Source of the DNA: Acidobacteriota bacterium
Lineage (GTDB): Bacteria; Acidobacteriota; Terriglobia; Acidiferrales; 2-02-FULL-67-57
Assembly: GCA_022571295.1 (NCBI GenBank)
Contig: JACZYA010000007.1
Coordinates: 1 to 51,518, forward strand
Direction of reading: 5' to 3'
DNA length: 51,518 bases
The position numbers were made by a program, and so were the translations under genes. Of this stretch, positions 1 through 10,493 are shown one piece after another. Numbering within the stretch: position 1 is the stretch's first letter; each line of letters opens with the position of its first letter. Under the pieces are notes generated by a model. It had not been told where the DNA came from. It did not search any database and saw nothing but the letters and a program-made list of their open reading frames with translations.

Positions 1-117
1 CGTGGCACCTGCCACGGGGCGCTCGTACCGCTTTTCCGCCCGGCGGCAGGGCCTGCCCGCCGCAGGCAGGCCGCCGGGCTCAGCGCCAAATCAACATCGT
101 GAAACTGACCCACTACC
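1..117. repeat. Dispersed intergenic repeat, copy A
   Basis: This non-coding block matches a second block at about 31820-31950. Positions 5-21 match 31849-31865 exactly, and positions 69-104 match 31902-31937 with one difference. It opens with a short palindrome (CGTGGC/GCCACG) and contains a G+C-rich hairpin (CCTGCCcgccGCAGGCAGG-like) around 51-70. It may begin before the window. It sits upstream of yebC and could overlap its leader. No coding potential is seen. Confidence 0.7.
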
Positions 118-197
118 GAGCGGCAGGGCAGCTTTACCGCGATTGGGAGCTGTGTTAGGCTTTTAAACTGCACGTTCTTCTGTAAGAAGGTGTTCCG

Positions 198-959
198 ATG
201 TCTGGTCATTCCAGATGGTCAACCATCAAGCACAAGAAGGCGGCCACGGACGCCAAGCGCGGCCAGGCTTTCTCGCGCTTAGCCAAGGAAGTAACCATTT
301 CAGCGCGCCTGGGCGGCGGCGATCCCGACCAGAACCCCCGTCTGCGCAAAGCCATCGAAACCTGCAAGGGCGCGAACATGCCCAACGACAACATCACGCG
401 CGCCATCAAGCGCGGCACGGGTGAGCTCGAAGGGATCACGCTGGAAGAGGTCACCTTCGAGGGCTACGGCACCGGAGGCGTGGCGGTGCTGGTGGAAATC
501 ACCACCGACAATCGCACCCGGACGGTGAGCGAGCTGCGGCACATGTTCTCGAAGTGGGGCGGCAACCTGGGGGAAGCCGGCTGCGTGGCTTGGATGTTCG
601 ACAAGAAGGGTTACATCACGCTCCCAAAGGAAAAAGTGGACGAGGACACGTTGATGAGCATTGTGCTGGAGGCGGGGGCGGAGGATTTGCGCGACGACGG
701 CGCCAATTGGGAAGTTATCACGCCCCCCGCAGAGCTGGAGGCCGTGAAGGACGCGCTGGCGGCCAAGTCGTTGGCGCCGGCTACGGCCGAAGTCACTATG
801 CTGCCGCAGAGTACGGTTCGCCTGGAGGGCGGCGGAGCGCGGCAACTGCTTCGCCTGCTGGGAGCATTGGAAGAGCACGACGACGTCCAACACGTGTATG
901 CGAACTTCGACATTGCCGAGAAGGAAATCGAAAAAGCCGTCACTGCCTCCGGCCAATAG
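198..959 (+). CDS. yebC: YebC/PmpR (TACO1) family protein
   Basis: A full-length YebC/TACO1-family protein (253 residues; the family is about 240-250). The N-terminus SGHSRWSTIKHKK and the block KGANMPNDNITRAIKRG are family signatures, as is the glycine-rich EGYGTGGVAVLVE segment. Members are described as DNA-binding regulators and, more recently, as translation factors that help ribosomes through proline stretches; the sequence does not decide between these. The ATG at 198 has an upstream AAGAAGG Shine-Dalgarno. ruvC follows 13 bp downstream, the classic yebC-ruvC pairing, so the two are probably cotranscribed. Confidence 0.95.
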   Translation: MSGHSRWSTIKHKKAATDAKRGQAFSRLAKEVTISARLGGGDPDQNPRLRKAIETCKGANMPNDNITRAIKRGTGELEGITLEEVTFEGYGTGGVAVLVEITTDNRTRTVSELRHMFSKWGGNLGEAGCVAWMFDKKGYITLPKEKVDEDTLMSIVLEAGAEDLRDDGANWEVITPPAELEAVKDALAAKSLAPATAEVTMLPQSTVRLEGGGARQLLRLLGALEEHDDVQHVYANFDIAEKEIEKAVTASGQ

Positions 960-972
960 GCGCGCCGCCCGC

Positions 973-1467
973 ATGCGGGTCCTGGGCGTGGATTGCGGCA
1001 GCCGTTCGACCGGCTTCGGCGTGATTGAGAGCGACGGCCGCAGCTACCAGGTGCTGGACTACGGCGCCATTCGCCCCGCCCGCTCGCACAACTTCGCCGA
1101 GCGCTTGCTCCACATCCAAATCGAGCTAGACAAACTGGTGGAGCGCTACCAGCCCAACAGCATCGCAGTGGAGCAGGTGTTCCAGGCCCTCAACGTGAAA
1201 AGCGCCATGCAATTGAGCCAGGTGCGGGGAATTGTTTTGTTGACGGCGGCCCGCGCCCAATTGCCGGTGCGGGAGTATTCGGCCCTGACGGTGAAGAGCA
1301 GTGTGGTGGGTTACGGGCGCGCTGAGAAGCATCAGGTGCAGGGCATGGTGCAACGCCTGCTCGCACTTCCGGCACTCCCGGAGCCCGACGACGCTGCCGA
1401 TGCCCTGGCCGTGGCGCTCTGCCACATTCATTGCGAGAGAACCCGCCACCTGACCCAGGCACCCTAA
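973..1467 (+). CDS. ruvC: Crossover junction endodeoxyribonuclease RuvC
   Basis: Holliday-junction resolvase that nicks four-way junctions during recombinational repair as part of RuvABC. At 164 residues it has the usual length. The four acidic catalytic residues are visible: D7 (in GVDCGSRSTG), E67 (AVEQVF), and the pair D140/D143 (DDAADALAVA). The ATG at 973 is chosen because it starts directly at the conserved MRVLGVD strand; a longer in-frame start at 898 would overlap the end of yebC without conserved sequence. ruvA and ruvB are not in the window; an unknown gene takes the following position. Confidence 0.95.
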   Translation: MRVLGVDCGSRSTGFGVIESDGRSYQVLDYGAIRPARSHNFAERLLHIQIELDKLVERYQPNSIAVEQVFQALNVKSAMQLSQVRGIVLLTAARAQLPVREYSALTVKSSVVGYGRAEKHQVQGMVQRLLALPALPEPDDAADALAVALCHIHCERTRHLTQAP

Positions 1468-2700
1468 ATGCCGTTCGCGCGCCGCTGGCAGGTTGCTGTT
1501 CTTCTAGGTGTCTTGGTTTGCGCCGGTGGCAGCGGCACCACCCACCTCCGCGCTGGCGAAGAGTCCGCCGCGGCACGGCTTACTTTCATCAAAGTCTTTC
1601 CCGGCAGCACGCCTGAATACCTGCGCGTGACGGTGGAGGAAAACGGCCAGGCCCTTTACGCCGGCGGGGCAGCCGACCAAGCCGACGAGCTCGAGCCGGA
1701 ATCGTTCCGCCTTTCCTCCGATTTTACGCAGGAGTTGTTTCGACACGCAGCCGAACTGAATTACTTTCGCGGCCTCAAGCTCGAGGGCCCGTCCAACGTA
1801 GCCTCAATGGGCGCAAAAACTTTTAGCTATGAGAAGGGGCCGGAGCGGTGGGAGGTGAAGTACAACTACACTTCGGACCGGCGCGTGCGAGAATTGCAAA
1901 GCATCTTCGAGCACATCGGGCAGGGGCGTTTTCTGATCGAGCAGCTCAGTTTTCGCATGCGCTTCGACCGCCTGGGCGTGCTGGAGACCCTGCGCCAGTT
2001 TGAGCGCGAGTTCAATTCCGACCGGCTGGTGGACGTGCAGCAGTTTGTTCCGGTCTTGGAGCAGCTTGCAAGCAACAGCCGGCTGATGAATGCGGTGCGA
2101 CGCCGTGCCCAGCGGCTGTTGACGCGCGCCCAGGGTGCGCCTGCCCGCCTGGAAATGGAACACATCAACCAGGAGGTGGGCCGACTGTTCCGGGTTGTAC
2201 TCGAAGAAGGTGGCGACGCCACTTACGACAGCCGGCGGTTCGCCCAGCCCCCACGGCCGCAGCCGCTCAAGTTGCCGGCGCAAGTGGTCTCCCGTTTGTG
2301 GGAGCTGACCCGGATGGCCAATAACTTGCGCGGTGTGGCTCCGGCCGCGGCGGAACTTCCCTCCGTGGGTTACCACCTCACCTATGAAGCAGGCTCCGAG
2401 AAGAACGAGGCGGTCTTTCACACCCCGCCTACCGCTCCGGTGGCGGAGATGGTGCACATCTTCCAACAGCTCATGCGGCAGGATGAGATGCGCAACCGCC
2501 TGCGCCGTGTGCTGGAGAATGATCCCTTCATGTTGCAGGTGGTCCTGCAGGAGTTGGAGGCCGCCATTCGGACCAATGCCGTGCTGGAACCGGCGGCATT
2601 CGTTCCATTACTGGAAGGGATTGCAAACGGAAGCGAGCACCACCAGCTTGACCGGGAAAAGGCTCGCCTCCTGCTGGAGCAGATTCAGTCGGGCCGCTAG
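1468..2700 (+). CDS. Hypothetical exported protein downstream of ruvC
   Basis: I do not recognise a family. The protein has 410 residues. A hydrophobic N-terminal stretch (VAVLLGVLVCAGG) after basic residues suggests a signal peptide. It is followed by a beta-rich segment (about residues 35-130) and a long mostly alpha-helical remainder rich in Leu, Arg and Glu. The ATG abuts the ruvC stop codon (TAA-ATG, no gap), so translation is probably coupled to ruvC. The stop at 2700 is 17 bp from the convergent MEMO-family gene. No catalytic motif was found; a structural or scaffold role in the envelope is only a guess. Confidence 0.75.
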   Translation: MPFARRWQVAVLLGVLVCAGGSGTTHLRAGEESAAARLTFIKVFPGSTPEYLRVTVEENGQALYAGGAADQADELEPESFRLSSDFTQELFRHAAELNYFRGLKLEGPSNVASMGAKTFSYEKGPERWEVKYNYTSDRRVRELQSIFEHIGQGRFLIEQLSFRMRFDRLGVLETLRQFEREFNSDRLVDVQQFVPVLEQLASNSRLMNAVRRRAQRLLTRAQGAPARLEMEHINQEVGRLFRVVLEEGGDATYDSRRFAQPPRPQPLKLPAQVVSRLWELTRMANNLRGVAPAAAELPSVGYHLTYEAGSEKNEAVFHTPPTAPVAEMVHIFQQLMRQDEMRNRLRRVLENDPFMLQVVLQELEAAIRTNAVLEPAAFVPLLEGIANGSEHHQLDREKARLLLEQIQSGR

Positions 2701-2717
2701 GGACGACGCAGCCGACC

Positions 2718-3521
2718 CTAGCGGATGATCAGCCCGGCGTACCCCACCACCGCGCTGCGGTCTCCGGTCACATCGCCCGAGTTGGCGTAGCGCACCAGTT
2801 CGGCTGTGCGCGCCCCCAGCTCGCACACGGCCGTCAGCATGGCCGTGGCAGGGCCATAGCCGCACATGGAAATTCTCTGCTGCTGCACGGTGTCGAACAG
2901 GCCGCGCGCATCCAATGCCAGGATGCGGTCGATGGCTTTGCGGTCTTTGATCCGGTTGACCTGGTCGGGTTCGTAGTGGTTCAAGTCAGAGGAAGCCACG
3001 ATCAGCGGCCGCGCCGGATGGTCAGCCAGCACGCGCGCGATGGCGCGCCCCAGCTCTTGCAACGGCTCGTAGCTGTCCACCCCCAGGGCAATAGGGACAA
3101 AGCGAAACGTTCCCTGCAAATACTGTAGGAAGGGCAACTGCACTTCCAGGGAGTGCTCGGAGCGGTGGGCTTGGTCATCTTCTTCCAATTGAGGGCAGGC
3201 TTGCTTCAGCGCCTGCGCCAGCGGCGCGTCAATGCTGACCGCGCCCAGCGGTGTCTCCCACTCTCCCTCTGACATGATTGCCAGCGGGCGCCCATGCCCG
3301 GTGTGGTTCGGGCAGAGCAGGATGTAGGAAGCCGGAAGTTGCAAGCGGCCGTACACGGCGCCGGCGACGTGGCCTGAGTACATGAGGCCGGCGTGCGGCA
3401 CCACGCAGCCCAGCGCCGCCTGCAGCGGAGTGACCCGCTCGATGTAGCTTTCCAGGTCCCGCTTGAGTGTTTCCGGGTTGGCGGGGTAGAACCGGCCGGC
3501 GACCGCGGGAGGACGATGCAT
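2718..3521 (-). CDS. AmmeMemoRadiSam system protein B (MEMO1 family)
   Basis: MEMO1-like protein of 267 residues, related in fold to class III extradiol dioxygenases. Conserved features are the N-terminal RPPAVAGRFYPANP, the metal-site histidine in CVVPHAGLMYSG, LCPNHTGHG, and the SSDLNHYEP motif near residue 180. In many prokaryotes MEMO1 homologues are linked to AMMECR1 and a radical-SAM protein (the AmmeMemoRadiSam set). Neither partner is in this window, so the gene stands alone here. The biochemical role is unsettled. The ATG start is supported by the conserved beginning. Confidence 0.9.
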   Translation of the reverse strand: MHRPPAVAGRFYPANPETLKRDLESYIERVTPLQAALGCVVPHAGLMYSGHVAGAVYGRLQLPASYILLCPNHTGHGRPLAIMSEGEWETPLGAVSIDAPLAQALKQACPQLEEDDQAHRSEHSLEVQLPFLQYLQGTFRFVPIALGVDSYEPLQELGRAIARVLADHPARPLIVASSDLNHYEPDQVNRIKDRKAIDRILALDARGLFDTVQQQRISMCGYGPATAMLTAVCELGARTAELVRYANSGDVTGDRSAVVGYAGLIIR

Positions 3522-3592
3522 AACGTTTTTCTGCAGGCATCGTAGGCTCGAACGGCGGGAGCGTCAAGAAGGAGGGCGGCGCAAGAGTAAGC

Positions 3593-3958
3593 TTACGGCG
3601 AGGGGCGGGAGCTGGGTTTCCCTTTGATCTTGACGGCTTGGTTGCTGCCGGGCAGGAAGTGGATCACTACGCGGTCGCCGTAGCGAAAGGGTTTGTCTTC
3701 GTCGATCAGACGAGCGATTTTGCGCGCCAGCTTCTGGTTGTAGGTGAAGGTGCGAATCACGGTGGTGTTGGCGCGGCTGCGAACGGTGATCGCCAGCCGG
3801 GTTATCACCAGAACTTCTCCTCGAAACTTTACGGGCTTGGCCTTGCGTTGCTCGATCTTGACAGGAGTCAGTTGCGTCGGCTGGGCCGGCGCCGGGAAAA
3901 CCGCCAGCAGGGAACCGACCAAGAGGCCGAACTGTGGGAGTCTACTTAAGGTTGTCAA
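3593..3958 (-). CDS. Small exported hypothetical protein
   Basis: Unrecognised protein of about 121 residues. A TTG start at 3958 precedes a signal-peptide-like segment (FGLLVGSLLAVFPAPAQ), followed by a short beta-rich domain (VKFRGEVLVITRLAITVRS). It overlaps the end of the upstream gene by 17 bp, which suggests translational coupling. The start is uncertain: a second in-frame TTG lies a few codons inside the hydrophobic stretch. The repeated VKF/VKI strands suggest a small OB- or SH3-like barrel, but no known domain is claimed. Confidence 0.6.
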   Translation of the reverse strand: MTTLSRLPQFGLLVGSLLAVFPAPAQPTQLTPVKIEQRKAKPVKFRGEVLVITRLAITVRSRANTTVIRTFTYNQKLARKIARLIDEDKPFRYGDRVVIHFLPGSNQAVKIKGKPSSRPSP

Positions 3959-4334
3959 TGTTGATCCGTAGCGATTTGAGGAATTTTCTGTCTTGGGGAG
4001 TAATGGTCAAAGAGGATTTCGTTCTCGTCTTGCGTTCCCGCTTTTCTCCATCCAGCCGAATTTTCAATGATTTAAGAAAGCGCTGATCGTCGGAGGCGAT
4101 TTCCGCCGTTTCCTCGGCCGGCTCGCCCGCCGGGCGTTTGTTGAGCGCAACCACGGCGTCTAGCATTAAGAAGACATCGTACCCGTGGGCCTTGATGCGC
4201 GCAATCGTGTCGGAGATGCGATCCGAGTCCGATACTGCTTCGTTGATGGCGCGCCCCAGCTCGCGCAACAACTGCTTCATGCGATTTTCCAATTGCACGC
4301 TTTGTCCTTCCGCCCTGCCTTGGATCGCTCTCAT
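3942..4334 (-). CDS. Hypothetical cytoplasmic protein
   Basis: Unrecognised 130-residue protein without signal peptide or membrane segment. The first two thirds are helical and charged (LENRMKQLLRELGRAINEA). An internal near-repeat stands out: DDQRFLKSLKIRLD in the middle and QDRKFLKSLRINID at the C-terminus, so two copies of one motif are present. It is the first gene of a two-gene minus-strand unit with the exported protein downstream. The function cannot be inferred from sequence. Confidence 0.65.
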   Translation of the reverse strand: MRAIQGRAEGQSVQLENRMKQLLRELGRAINEAVSDSDRISDTIARIKAHGYDVFLMLDAVVALNKRPAGEPAEETAEIASDDQRFLKSLKIRLDGEKRERKTRTKSSLTITPQDRKFLKSLRINIDNLK

Positions 4335-4435
4335 TTGAATTCTATGCCCGTCCCCAAAAAAGTGTCAAGCGAAAGGGAGACATGCTCTTGCGGGAATAGG
4401 AGTGAGTTGAGTACCATGCCGGTTCGTTGATTTCC

Positions 4436-6057
<1,622 letters not shown>

Positions 6058-6061
<4 letters not shown>

Positions 6062-6642
6062 GGTTGTGGCTTGCCGGGATGGTTGCCCGCTAACCCTAGT
6101 TGGTCAGCGATCCCGCGCATCGCTTCCAGGCAGAAGGCGATGTGCTCCTCCAAGTCCACCCCCAACTCAGACGCCCCACCGTAGATGTCTTCGCGCTTGA
6201 CCGTGCGGGCGAAGGCCTTGTCCTTAAACTTCTTTTTGACCGACTTTACCGCCACGTCTGCCAGGCTTTTGCTCGGTCGCACCAGCGTTACCGCCGTGAT
6301 GAATCCCGCCAGCTCGTCGCAGGCAAAGAGCGCTTTCTGCAAGGGCGTCTCGCGCGGGACGTTCATGTAGTCGGCGTGCGAAAGAATGGCTTGGATGAGC
6401 TCCTCGGGATAGCCGCGCGCCCGAAGAATTTTTGATCCTTCCAACGGATGGTCAGGCGCGTTGGGGAACTTTTCGTAGTCGAAGTCGTGCAGGAGAGCGG
6501 TAACAGACCACAGCGCTTCGTCGCCGCTGAACTTGCGGGCGTACGCCCGGACACAGGCTTCGACCGCCAGAGCGTGTTTGCGAAGGTTCTCGCTCTGCGT
6601 GTATTCGCAGAGGAGCTTCCAAGCTTCTTCCCGGTTCGGCAT
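6058..6642 (-). CDS. HD-domain (HDIG-type) hydrolase
   Basis: HD superfamily phosphohydrolase of 194 residues. The metal ligands are visible as H23 (LRKHALAVE), the HD doublet in [13 protein letters not shown], then HPLEGSKIL and [10 protein letters not shown], the usual order for the compact HDIG class. Such proteins hydrolyse phosphate esters of nucleotides or related small molecules; the substrate is unknown. It is convergent with the mutase gene, and the two stop codons overlap by 4 bp. Confidence 0.88.
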
Positions 6643-7000
6643 AGATGGTAATTCCTATCGTATCGAGCCTTGCAATAGCAAGAGCGAAGCTACGGCGAAG
6701 TAGAGCTTGCGGGTGAATTTCTCGCGGGCCGTGGGAATAGGAAAAAAGTCACAAAGTTGGCAGGAGGGTGAGTTTCTCGGGTGTAGAGCGAGTATAGGTA
6801 GTCCTAGTTCGGAAGGCGGGTCCAGCGGTAGCAGGGAAAATCATATAAGCGGTAGATACGAAGATGGTTACGAGTATTCCCCTGGTGTAAGTCTAGGTCA
6901 TGCTCCGTAGGCAGAACTGCCCATTGACCCCTGGGATAGGGGCAGGAAAATCGGCGCAGCAGTAACGAAGTAAGAAACTTTTTGAGGAGGGTTCCAGAAA
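6643..7000. other. Intergenic region, 358 bp, upstream of the small secreted peptide
   Basis: No convincing gene on either strand. It contains an interrupted inverted repeat (CCTAG near 6803, CTAGG near 6892) and a short G+C hairpin (GACCCCTGGGATAGGGGC, near 6924-6941) just before the small-peptide gene at 7001. A structured leader or small RNA is possible, but no known riboswitch consensus was recognised. Confidence 0.4.
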
Positions 7001-7165
7001 ATGAGGCGTATAATTGTGTCTTTGATGTTTGCGCTGTTGTTGCTGTGCTCGGTCGTCGGGTTGAAGAACATCGCGACGCAGGGCGCGCTGGACGGCACAC
7101 CGGTGGTGCTGGGAAGCGGCAGTTCACCGCCGCCACCGGTGCCCCGCGATGGGGGCGGGGGCTAG
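7001..7165 (+). CDS. 54-residue secreted small protein with proline/glycine tail
   Basis: Short gene below usual length cut-offs. A strong Shine-Dalgarno (GAGGAGG at 6984-6990) stands 10 bp before the ATG. The product begins MRRIIVSLMFALLLLCSVVG, a clear signal peptide or membrane anchor. A short linker follows, then a low-complexity tail SSPPPPVPRDGGGG ending at TAG. The ribosome-binding site plus signal sequence make it a credible gene. The function is unknown. It precedes a membrane-protein pair in the same orientation and may share their promoter. Confidence 0.65.
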   Translation: MRRIIVSLMFALLLLCSVVGLKNIATQGALDGTPVVLGSGSSPPPPVPRDGGGG

Positions 7166-7233
7166 CCTCGGAACGTAGCCAGCCGGGTCTAGTTTTCGGT
7201 ACGCGTCGAGGGATAGAATCTGAGAGCTAGACC

Positions 7234-7965
7234 ATGGTTGGCACCTACGATCTGGTGATAGAGGTGCTCGGTGCGGTGCTCGCGCTGGGCGTAGTGGTTA
7301 TCAGTGCGCGCCAAGGCTTCTTTAAACGCTATCTTTTCCTCAATGTTTACTTGCTAACCAACGTTGTCTTTACTTCAGGCTGCTATTATGTCCGTTCTCT
7401 TTACGGGTATACTTCGCTCGAGTACTACTACTTTTACTACGTGGGCGATGCCATTCCGAACGTCATTGGATATTTGTTAATTGGCAGTTTCTTTGATCGG
7501 CTGCTCCGAGAGTCGGTTTTTCACAAATATGTCCGCCCAACTTTGGCGATTTTCTTCGTGCTCATTGTAGGAATCTCCGCCTTTTTCATCGTTGGCAGTG
7601 TTGAACACTTGTACTCAGAGTTTGTGCTCGAATTGCAGCAGAACCTGTATTTCGTCGGCGTGCTGCTCACGTTTCTTTTGTGGATGGCCGTAAGCTACTT
7701 GGATGTTCGGAGTCGCAGGTTTACCCTGCTTGTCTCCGGGCTCGGCATCTACTTCGCCGCTCACGCGGCCAGCTACGCCCTACGCTTCCTCTTCTCCGGT
7801 TTGGAGGCCCCGATGACGGCGGTGCCTCCCTTAGCCTATAACTTCATGGTCGGTCTGTGGCTCTATACCTTCCTTTGGGTTCCCGAGGAAGAAGTGGCGG
7901 TGCAGCCCGCACGCCAGGTATTTCAGCGGCTCGCTCCGGTGGGAGCGCACTCTTTGAGAAAGTGA
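7234..7965 (+). CDS. Integral membrane protein, about seven TM segments
   Basis: Unrecognised polytopic membrane protein of 243 residues. It has roughly seven hydrophobic segments, from an N-terminal helix (VIEVLGAVLALGVVVISA) to one near residue 200 (YNFMVGLWLYTFLWV), and is rich in aromatic residues, notably a tyrosine cluster (LEYYYFYYVGD). The cytoplasmic tail is short. The gene below starts 6 bp after its stop, so the two probably form an operon. The 7TM layout recalls sensor-type membrane domains, but no effector domain is attached. Confidence 0.7.
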   Translation: MVGTYDLVIEVLGAVLALGVVVISARQGFFKRYLFLNVYLLTNVVFTSGCYYVRSLYGYTSLEYYYFYYVGDAIPNVIGYLLIGSFFDRLLRESVFHKYVRPTLAIFFVLIVGISAFFIVGSVEHLYSEFVLELQQNLYFVGVLLTFLLWMAVSYLDVRSRRFTLLVSGLGIYFAAHAASYALRFLFSGLEAPMTAVPPLAYNFMVGLWLYTFLWVPEEEVAVQPARQVFQRLAPVGAHSLRK

Positions 7966-7971
7966 GGTCCG

Positions 7972-8433
7972 ATGTTTGCCACCTTCATTAGCGTATTCAT
8001 TTTGCTTAGCTCGTTGGCCTTCCTTTTTTCCTGGTTGCGAGCGGTCTCTCGTGCCGCTTTGCGCCAGACTTTCGAGCGCGACTATTCGGCCGATGTCGCC
8101 GAGGCCAGCCAACTGGAGTTCTTGGCCATCCGCCGCGCTCTGCAGGAATACCCGGAGGAGATCGCCGACTACAGCGGCGTCTTGACCACCCTCGAACGCG
8201 ACTACGAAGCCCTGACTTACCTGCTCCGCAACGCCGGCACTGTCCATGTGGGGAAGTATTCGCGCGCGGAACGCCTCCTGATGTTGGATTTCCAGTTGCT
8301 CCGTTTCTGGGTGCGTGTGCAGCGCCTCTTGGGATTGCAAAGCTGGCACTCGGCCTTGCTGGAGATGACCTCCATCCTCCAGTATTTTGGCAATGTCATG
8401 GGCCAGCGCCTGGCCACTTCCCCCCTTTTCTAG
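7972..8433 (+). CDS. Hypothetical membrane-anchored helical protein
   Basis: Unrecognised 153-residue protein. One N-terminal transmembrane segment (FISVFILLSSLAFLFSWL) is followed by an amphipathic, helix-rich domain with many Leu, Glu and Arg residues. It starts 6 bp after the 7TM gene and probably interacts with its product. No motif of known function was seen. Confidence 0.65.
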   Translation: MFATFISVFILLSSLAFLFSWLRAVSRAALRQTFERDYSADVAEASQLEFLAIRRALQEYPEEIADYSGVLTTLERDYEALTYLLRNAGTVHVGKYSRAERLLMLDFQLLRFWVRVQRLLGLQSWHSALLEMTSILQYFGNVMGQRLATSPLF

Positions 8434-8580
8434 CAGAGTCGGTTTTGCCCGCTCCACTGCGGGTCTTGGTCCACAGCCTTTTCTCAAAGTACGATTTGGT
8501 TTTCTCGGGGCACGGTTAAGCGTGGCAAGTTCGCGCGGGGCCCCTGCATCTGTGCTGGTGGGGAAAGGCAGGCGCAAGTT

Positions 8581-9534
8581 TCACTGCGCGATGAAGAGAG
8601 TCAGCGCGAAGGGCCATTCCTCATCCATCCACTGGGCCTCGCACCGGAAGCCGCCTCGCTCCCCCAGTTGAATTACTTCCTGCGGATTGAACTTGTGGGA
8701 GCTCTCGGTCCAGATGGTTTCTTCCCGGCGTAACGGCACGGTGAGGTCAGCTTTGCCAATCGTGATTGTCTGCTCGATGGTTGAGCGGAGATGCATTTCG
8801 ATCCGGCGCTCGCGGGCATGGTAACGAGCCAGATGTTGGAATTGTGAAAGTTTAAAATCGGCGTCGAGCTCGCGATTGATGCGGGCCAGCAGGTTCAAAT
8901 TGAAAGCGGCAGTGACGCCCAGGGGGTCATCGTAGGCAAGTATGAGTTGCTGGGCAGATTTTTCCAGGTCGGTGCTCAGCAGGAAGCCGTCGCCGGGGCG
9001 GAGGGTTCCGCGCACCTCTCGGATAAATTCTTGGGCGGCGGGGCGCTCAAAGTTTCCGATCGTGCTTCCCAGGAACAACACCAGCAGGTGTGTATCGGGC
9101 GGGCGGCCCGCAACCGCCTCGCGCAATCCTGGCAGATAGGAGTGTTGCAATCCCACCACGCGAACGGAATCCAGATGTTCCATTTCCGTCTGGCAGCGGC
9201 GCAGCGCGGCCGCCGAGACGTCAATCGGGTGGTAGAGGATGGGTTGTCGGCGAGAAAGCTCCTCCAAAATCAATCGGGTTTTTCGCCCGTTGCCGCTGCC
9301 CAACTCCGCCACCGTCACAGGCGACGCCATCCGCTCCGCTAGCTCGCCCGCGTGGCACCGCACCAAACGCTCGTCGGCCCGCGTCAGCCCGTACTCGGGC
9401 AGCGCGCAAATCGCTTCAAACAGCGCTGAGCCTACCTCGTCGTACAGATACTTGGAGGGCAGCTCCTTTTGGCCCTTCTTGTTCAGGCCGGCCCGCACGT
9501 CGCGGGCAAACTCGTTCACGAGATGGGTGGTCAC
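8581..9534 (-). CDS. egtD: L-histidine N-alpha-methyltransferase (EgtD family)
   Basis: SAM-dependent methyltransferase of 317 residues (the EgtD family is about 320). EgtD trimethylates histidine to hercynine, the first step of ergothioneine synthesis. Signatures: LPSKYLYDEVGSALFEAI, ALPEYGLTRAD, the SAM loop VAELGSGNGRKTR, LLVLFLGSTIGNF and the C-terminal IWTESSHKF block. The sulfoxide synthase EgtB, usually adjacent, is absent from this window, so the pathway may be completed elsewhere or the enzyme may act on another substrate. It is divergent from the osmoprotectant transporter. Confidence 0.92.
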   Translation of the reverse strand: MTTHLVNEFARDVRAGLNKKGQKELPSKYLYDEVGSALFEAICALPEYGLTRADERLVRCHAGELAERMASPVTVAELGSGNGRKTRLILEELSRRQPILYHPIDVSAAALRRCQTEMEHLDSVRVVGLQHSYLPGLREAVAGRPPDTHLLVLFLGSTIGNFERPAAQEFIREVRGTLRPGDGFLLSTDLEKSAQQLILAYDDPLGVTAAFNLNLLARINRELDADFKLSQFQHLARYHARERRIEMHLRSTIEQTITIGKADLTVPLRREETIWTESSHKFNPQEVIQLGERGGFRCEAQWMDEEWPFALTLFIAQ

Positions 9535-9721
9535 GGCGCGGGCGGTGTGGGGGCTTCTGGTACAATCAGCCGCGGAAATCCTTTCTCGGAAGGTGATGGG
9601 TGCAGTATGTGCAGCATAGGTTCCGGCCTTATTTATCGGGATGCGGCCGGAATGTCAACCCACGCGCAAGCGGTTTCGTGCCCGGGTTTGCACGGCCAGC
9701 TTTGACGGCGCAGGCAGAGTG

Positions 9722-10480
9722 ATGGACAACGGCGTCATTCAGTGCCACCGGGTTTCCTATCGCCTTGGCGACGGCCGCGCGCTTGTCTCCGATCTTAGCT
9801 TCACTGTCGGACGGGGGGAAACTCTGGTTTTGCTGGGACGCAGCGGCTCCGGCAAGACCACCACGCTCAAGCTGATCAATCGCCTGCTCGAACCCACCGC
9901 CGGCGAGGTTTGGGTCGAGGGACGCGCAACCACAGCCTGGGACCCGATTCGGCTGCGGCGCCGCATCGGTTACGTCATTCAAGAGGTTGGGTTGATGCCG
10001 CACCTGACGGTGGAGGAGAACGTCGGCCTGGTGCCGCGCCTGGAAGGGTGGAAGCCGGAGCGCGTGCGCACTCGCGTGCGCGAGCTGCTCAACCTGATGG
10101 GCCTGGACCCGAGCGAGTTTGCCCGGCGCTGGCCGCACCAGCTCTCCGGTGGACAGCGGCAACGCGTGGGCGTGGCTCGGGCGCTGGCGGCCGACCCGCC
10201 CGTGTTGCTGCTGGACGAGCCCTTCGGCGCCCTCGACCCGGTAACCCGCGCCGAGTTGCAGCGCGAGTTCCGCCGTTTGCAAGAGCAACTGCAGAAGACG
10301 GTTGTATTCGTCACCCACGACGTGCGCGAGGCGCTGCTGCTGGGGACGCGCATTGCGCTGGTGGCTGACGGGCGGCTGGTGGCCGTTCATTCTCCGGCGG
10401 AGTTTCTCCGCGCGCAAGAGCCGGAGGTGGCGGCTTTTGTTTCTGCGCTGCGCGGCTGGCAGGAAAAAATAACTTTCTAA
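9722..10480 (+). CDS. Osmoprotectant ABC transporter, ATP-binding subunit
   Basis: ABC ATPase of 252 residues of the OpuA/OsmV (glycine betaine/choline/carnitine) type. Walker A is GRSGSGKT (39-46), the Q-loop lies in YVIQEVGLMPH, the signature is LSGGQRQR, Walker B is VLLLDEPFGALDP, and the switch histidine is in VTHD. It lacks the C-terminal CBS pair found in some OpuCA/OsmV proteins, so ionic-strength sensing through CBS domains is not expected. The start is set at ATG 9722, which begins the conserved domain; the extension to 9641 has no conserved sequence. It is the first gene of a three-gene operon. Confidence 0.9.
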   Translation: MDNGVIQCHRVSYRLGDGRALVSDLSFTVGRGETLVLLGRSGSGKTTTLKLINRLLEPTAGEVWVEGRATTAWDPIRLRRRIGYVIQEVGLMPHLTVEENVGLVPRLEGWKPERVRTRVRELLNLMGLDPSEFARRWPHQLSGGQRQRVGVARALAADPPVLLLDEPFGALDPVTRAELQREFRRLQEQLQKTVVFVTHDVREALLLGTRIALVADGRLVAVHSPAEFLRAQEPEVAAFVSALRGWQEKITF

Positions 10481-10493
10481 CGCGAGGTGGCGG

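Noticed and set aside
6643-7000. Possible riboswitch before the small peptide gene
   Set aside because: Some base pairing is seen, but no consensus of a known riboswitch (c-di-GMP, cobalamin, SAM, TPP) could be matched.
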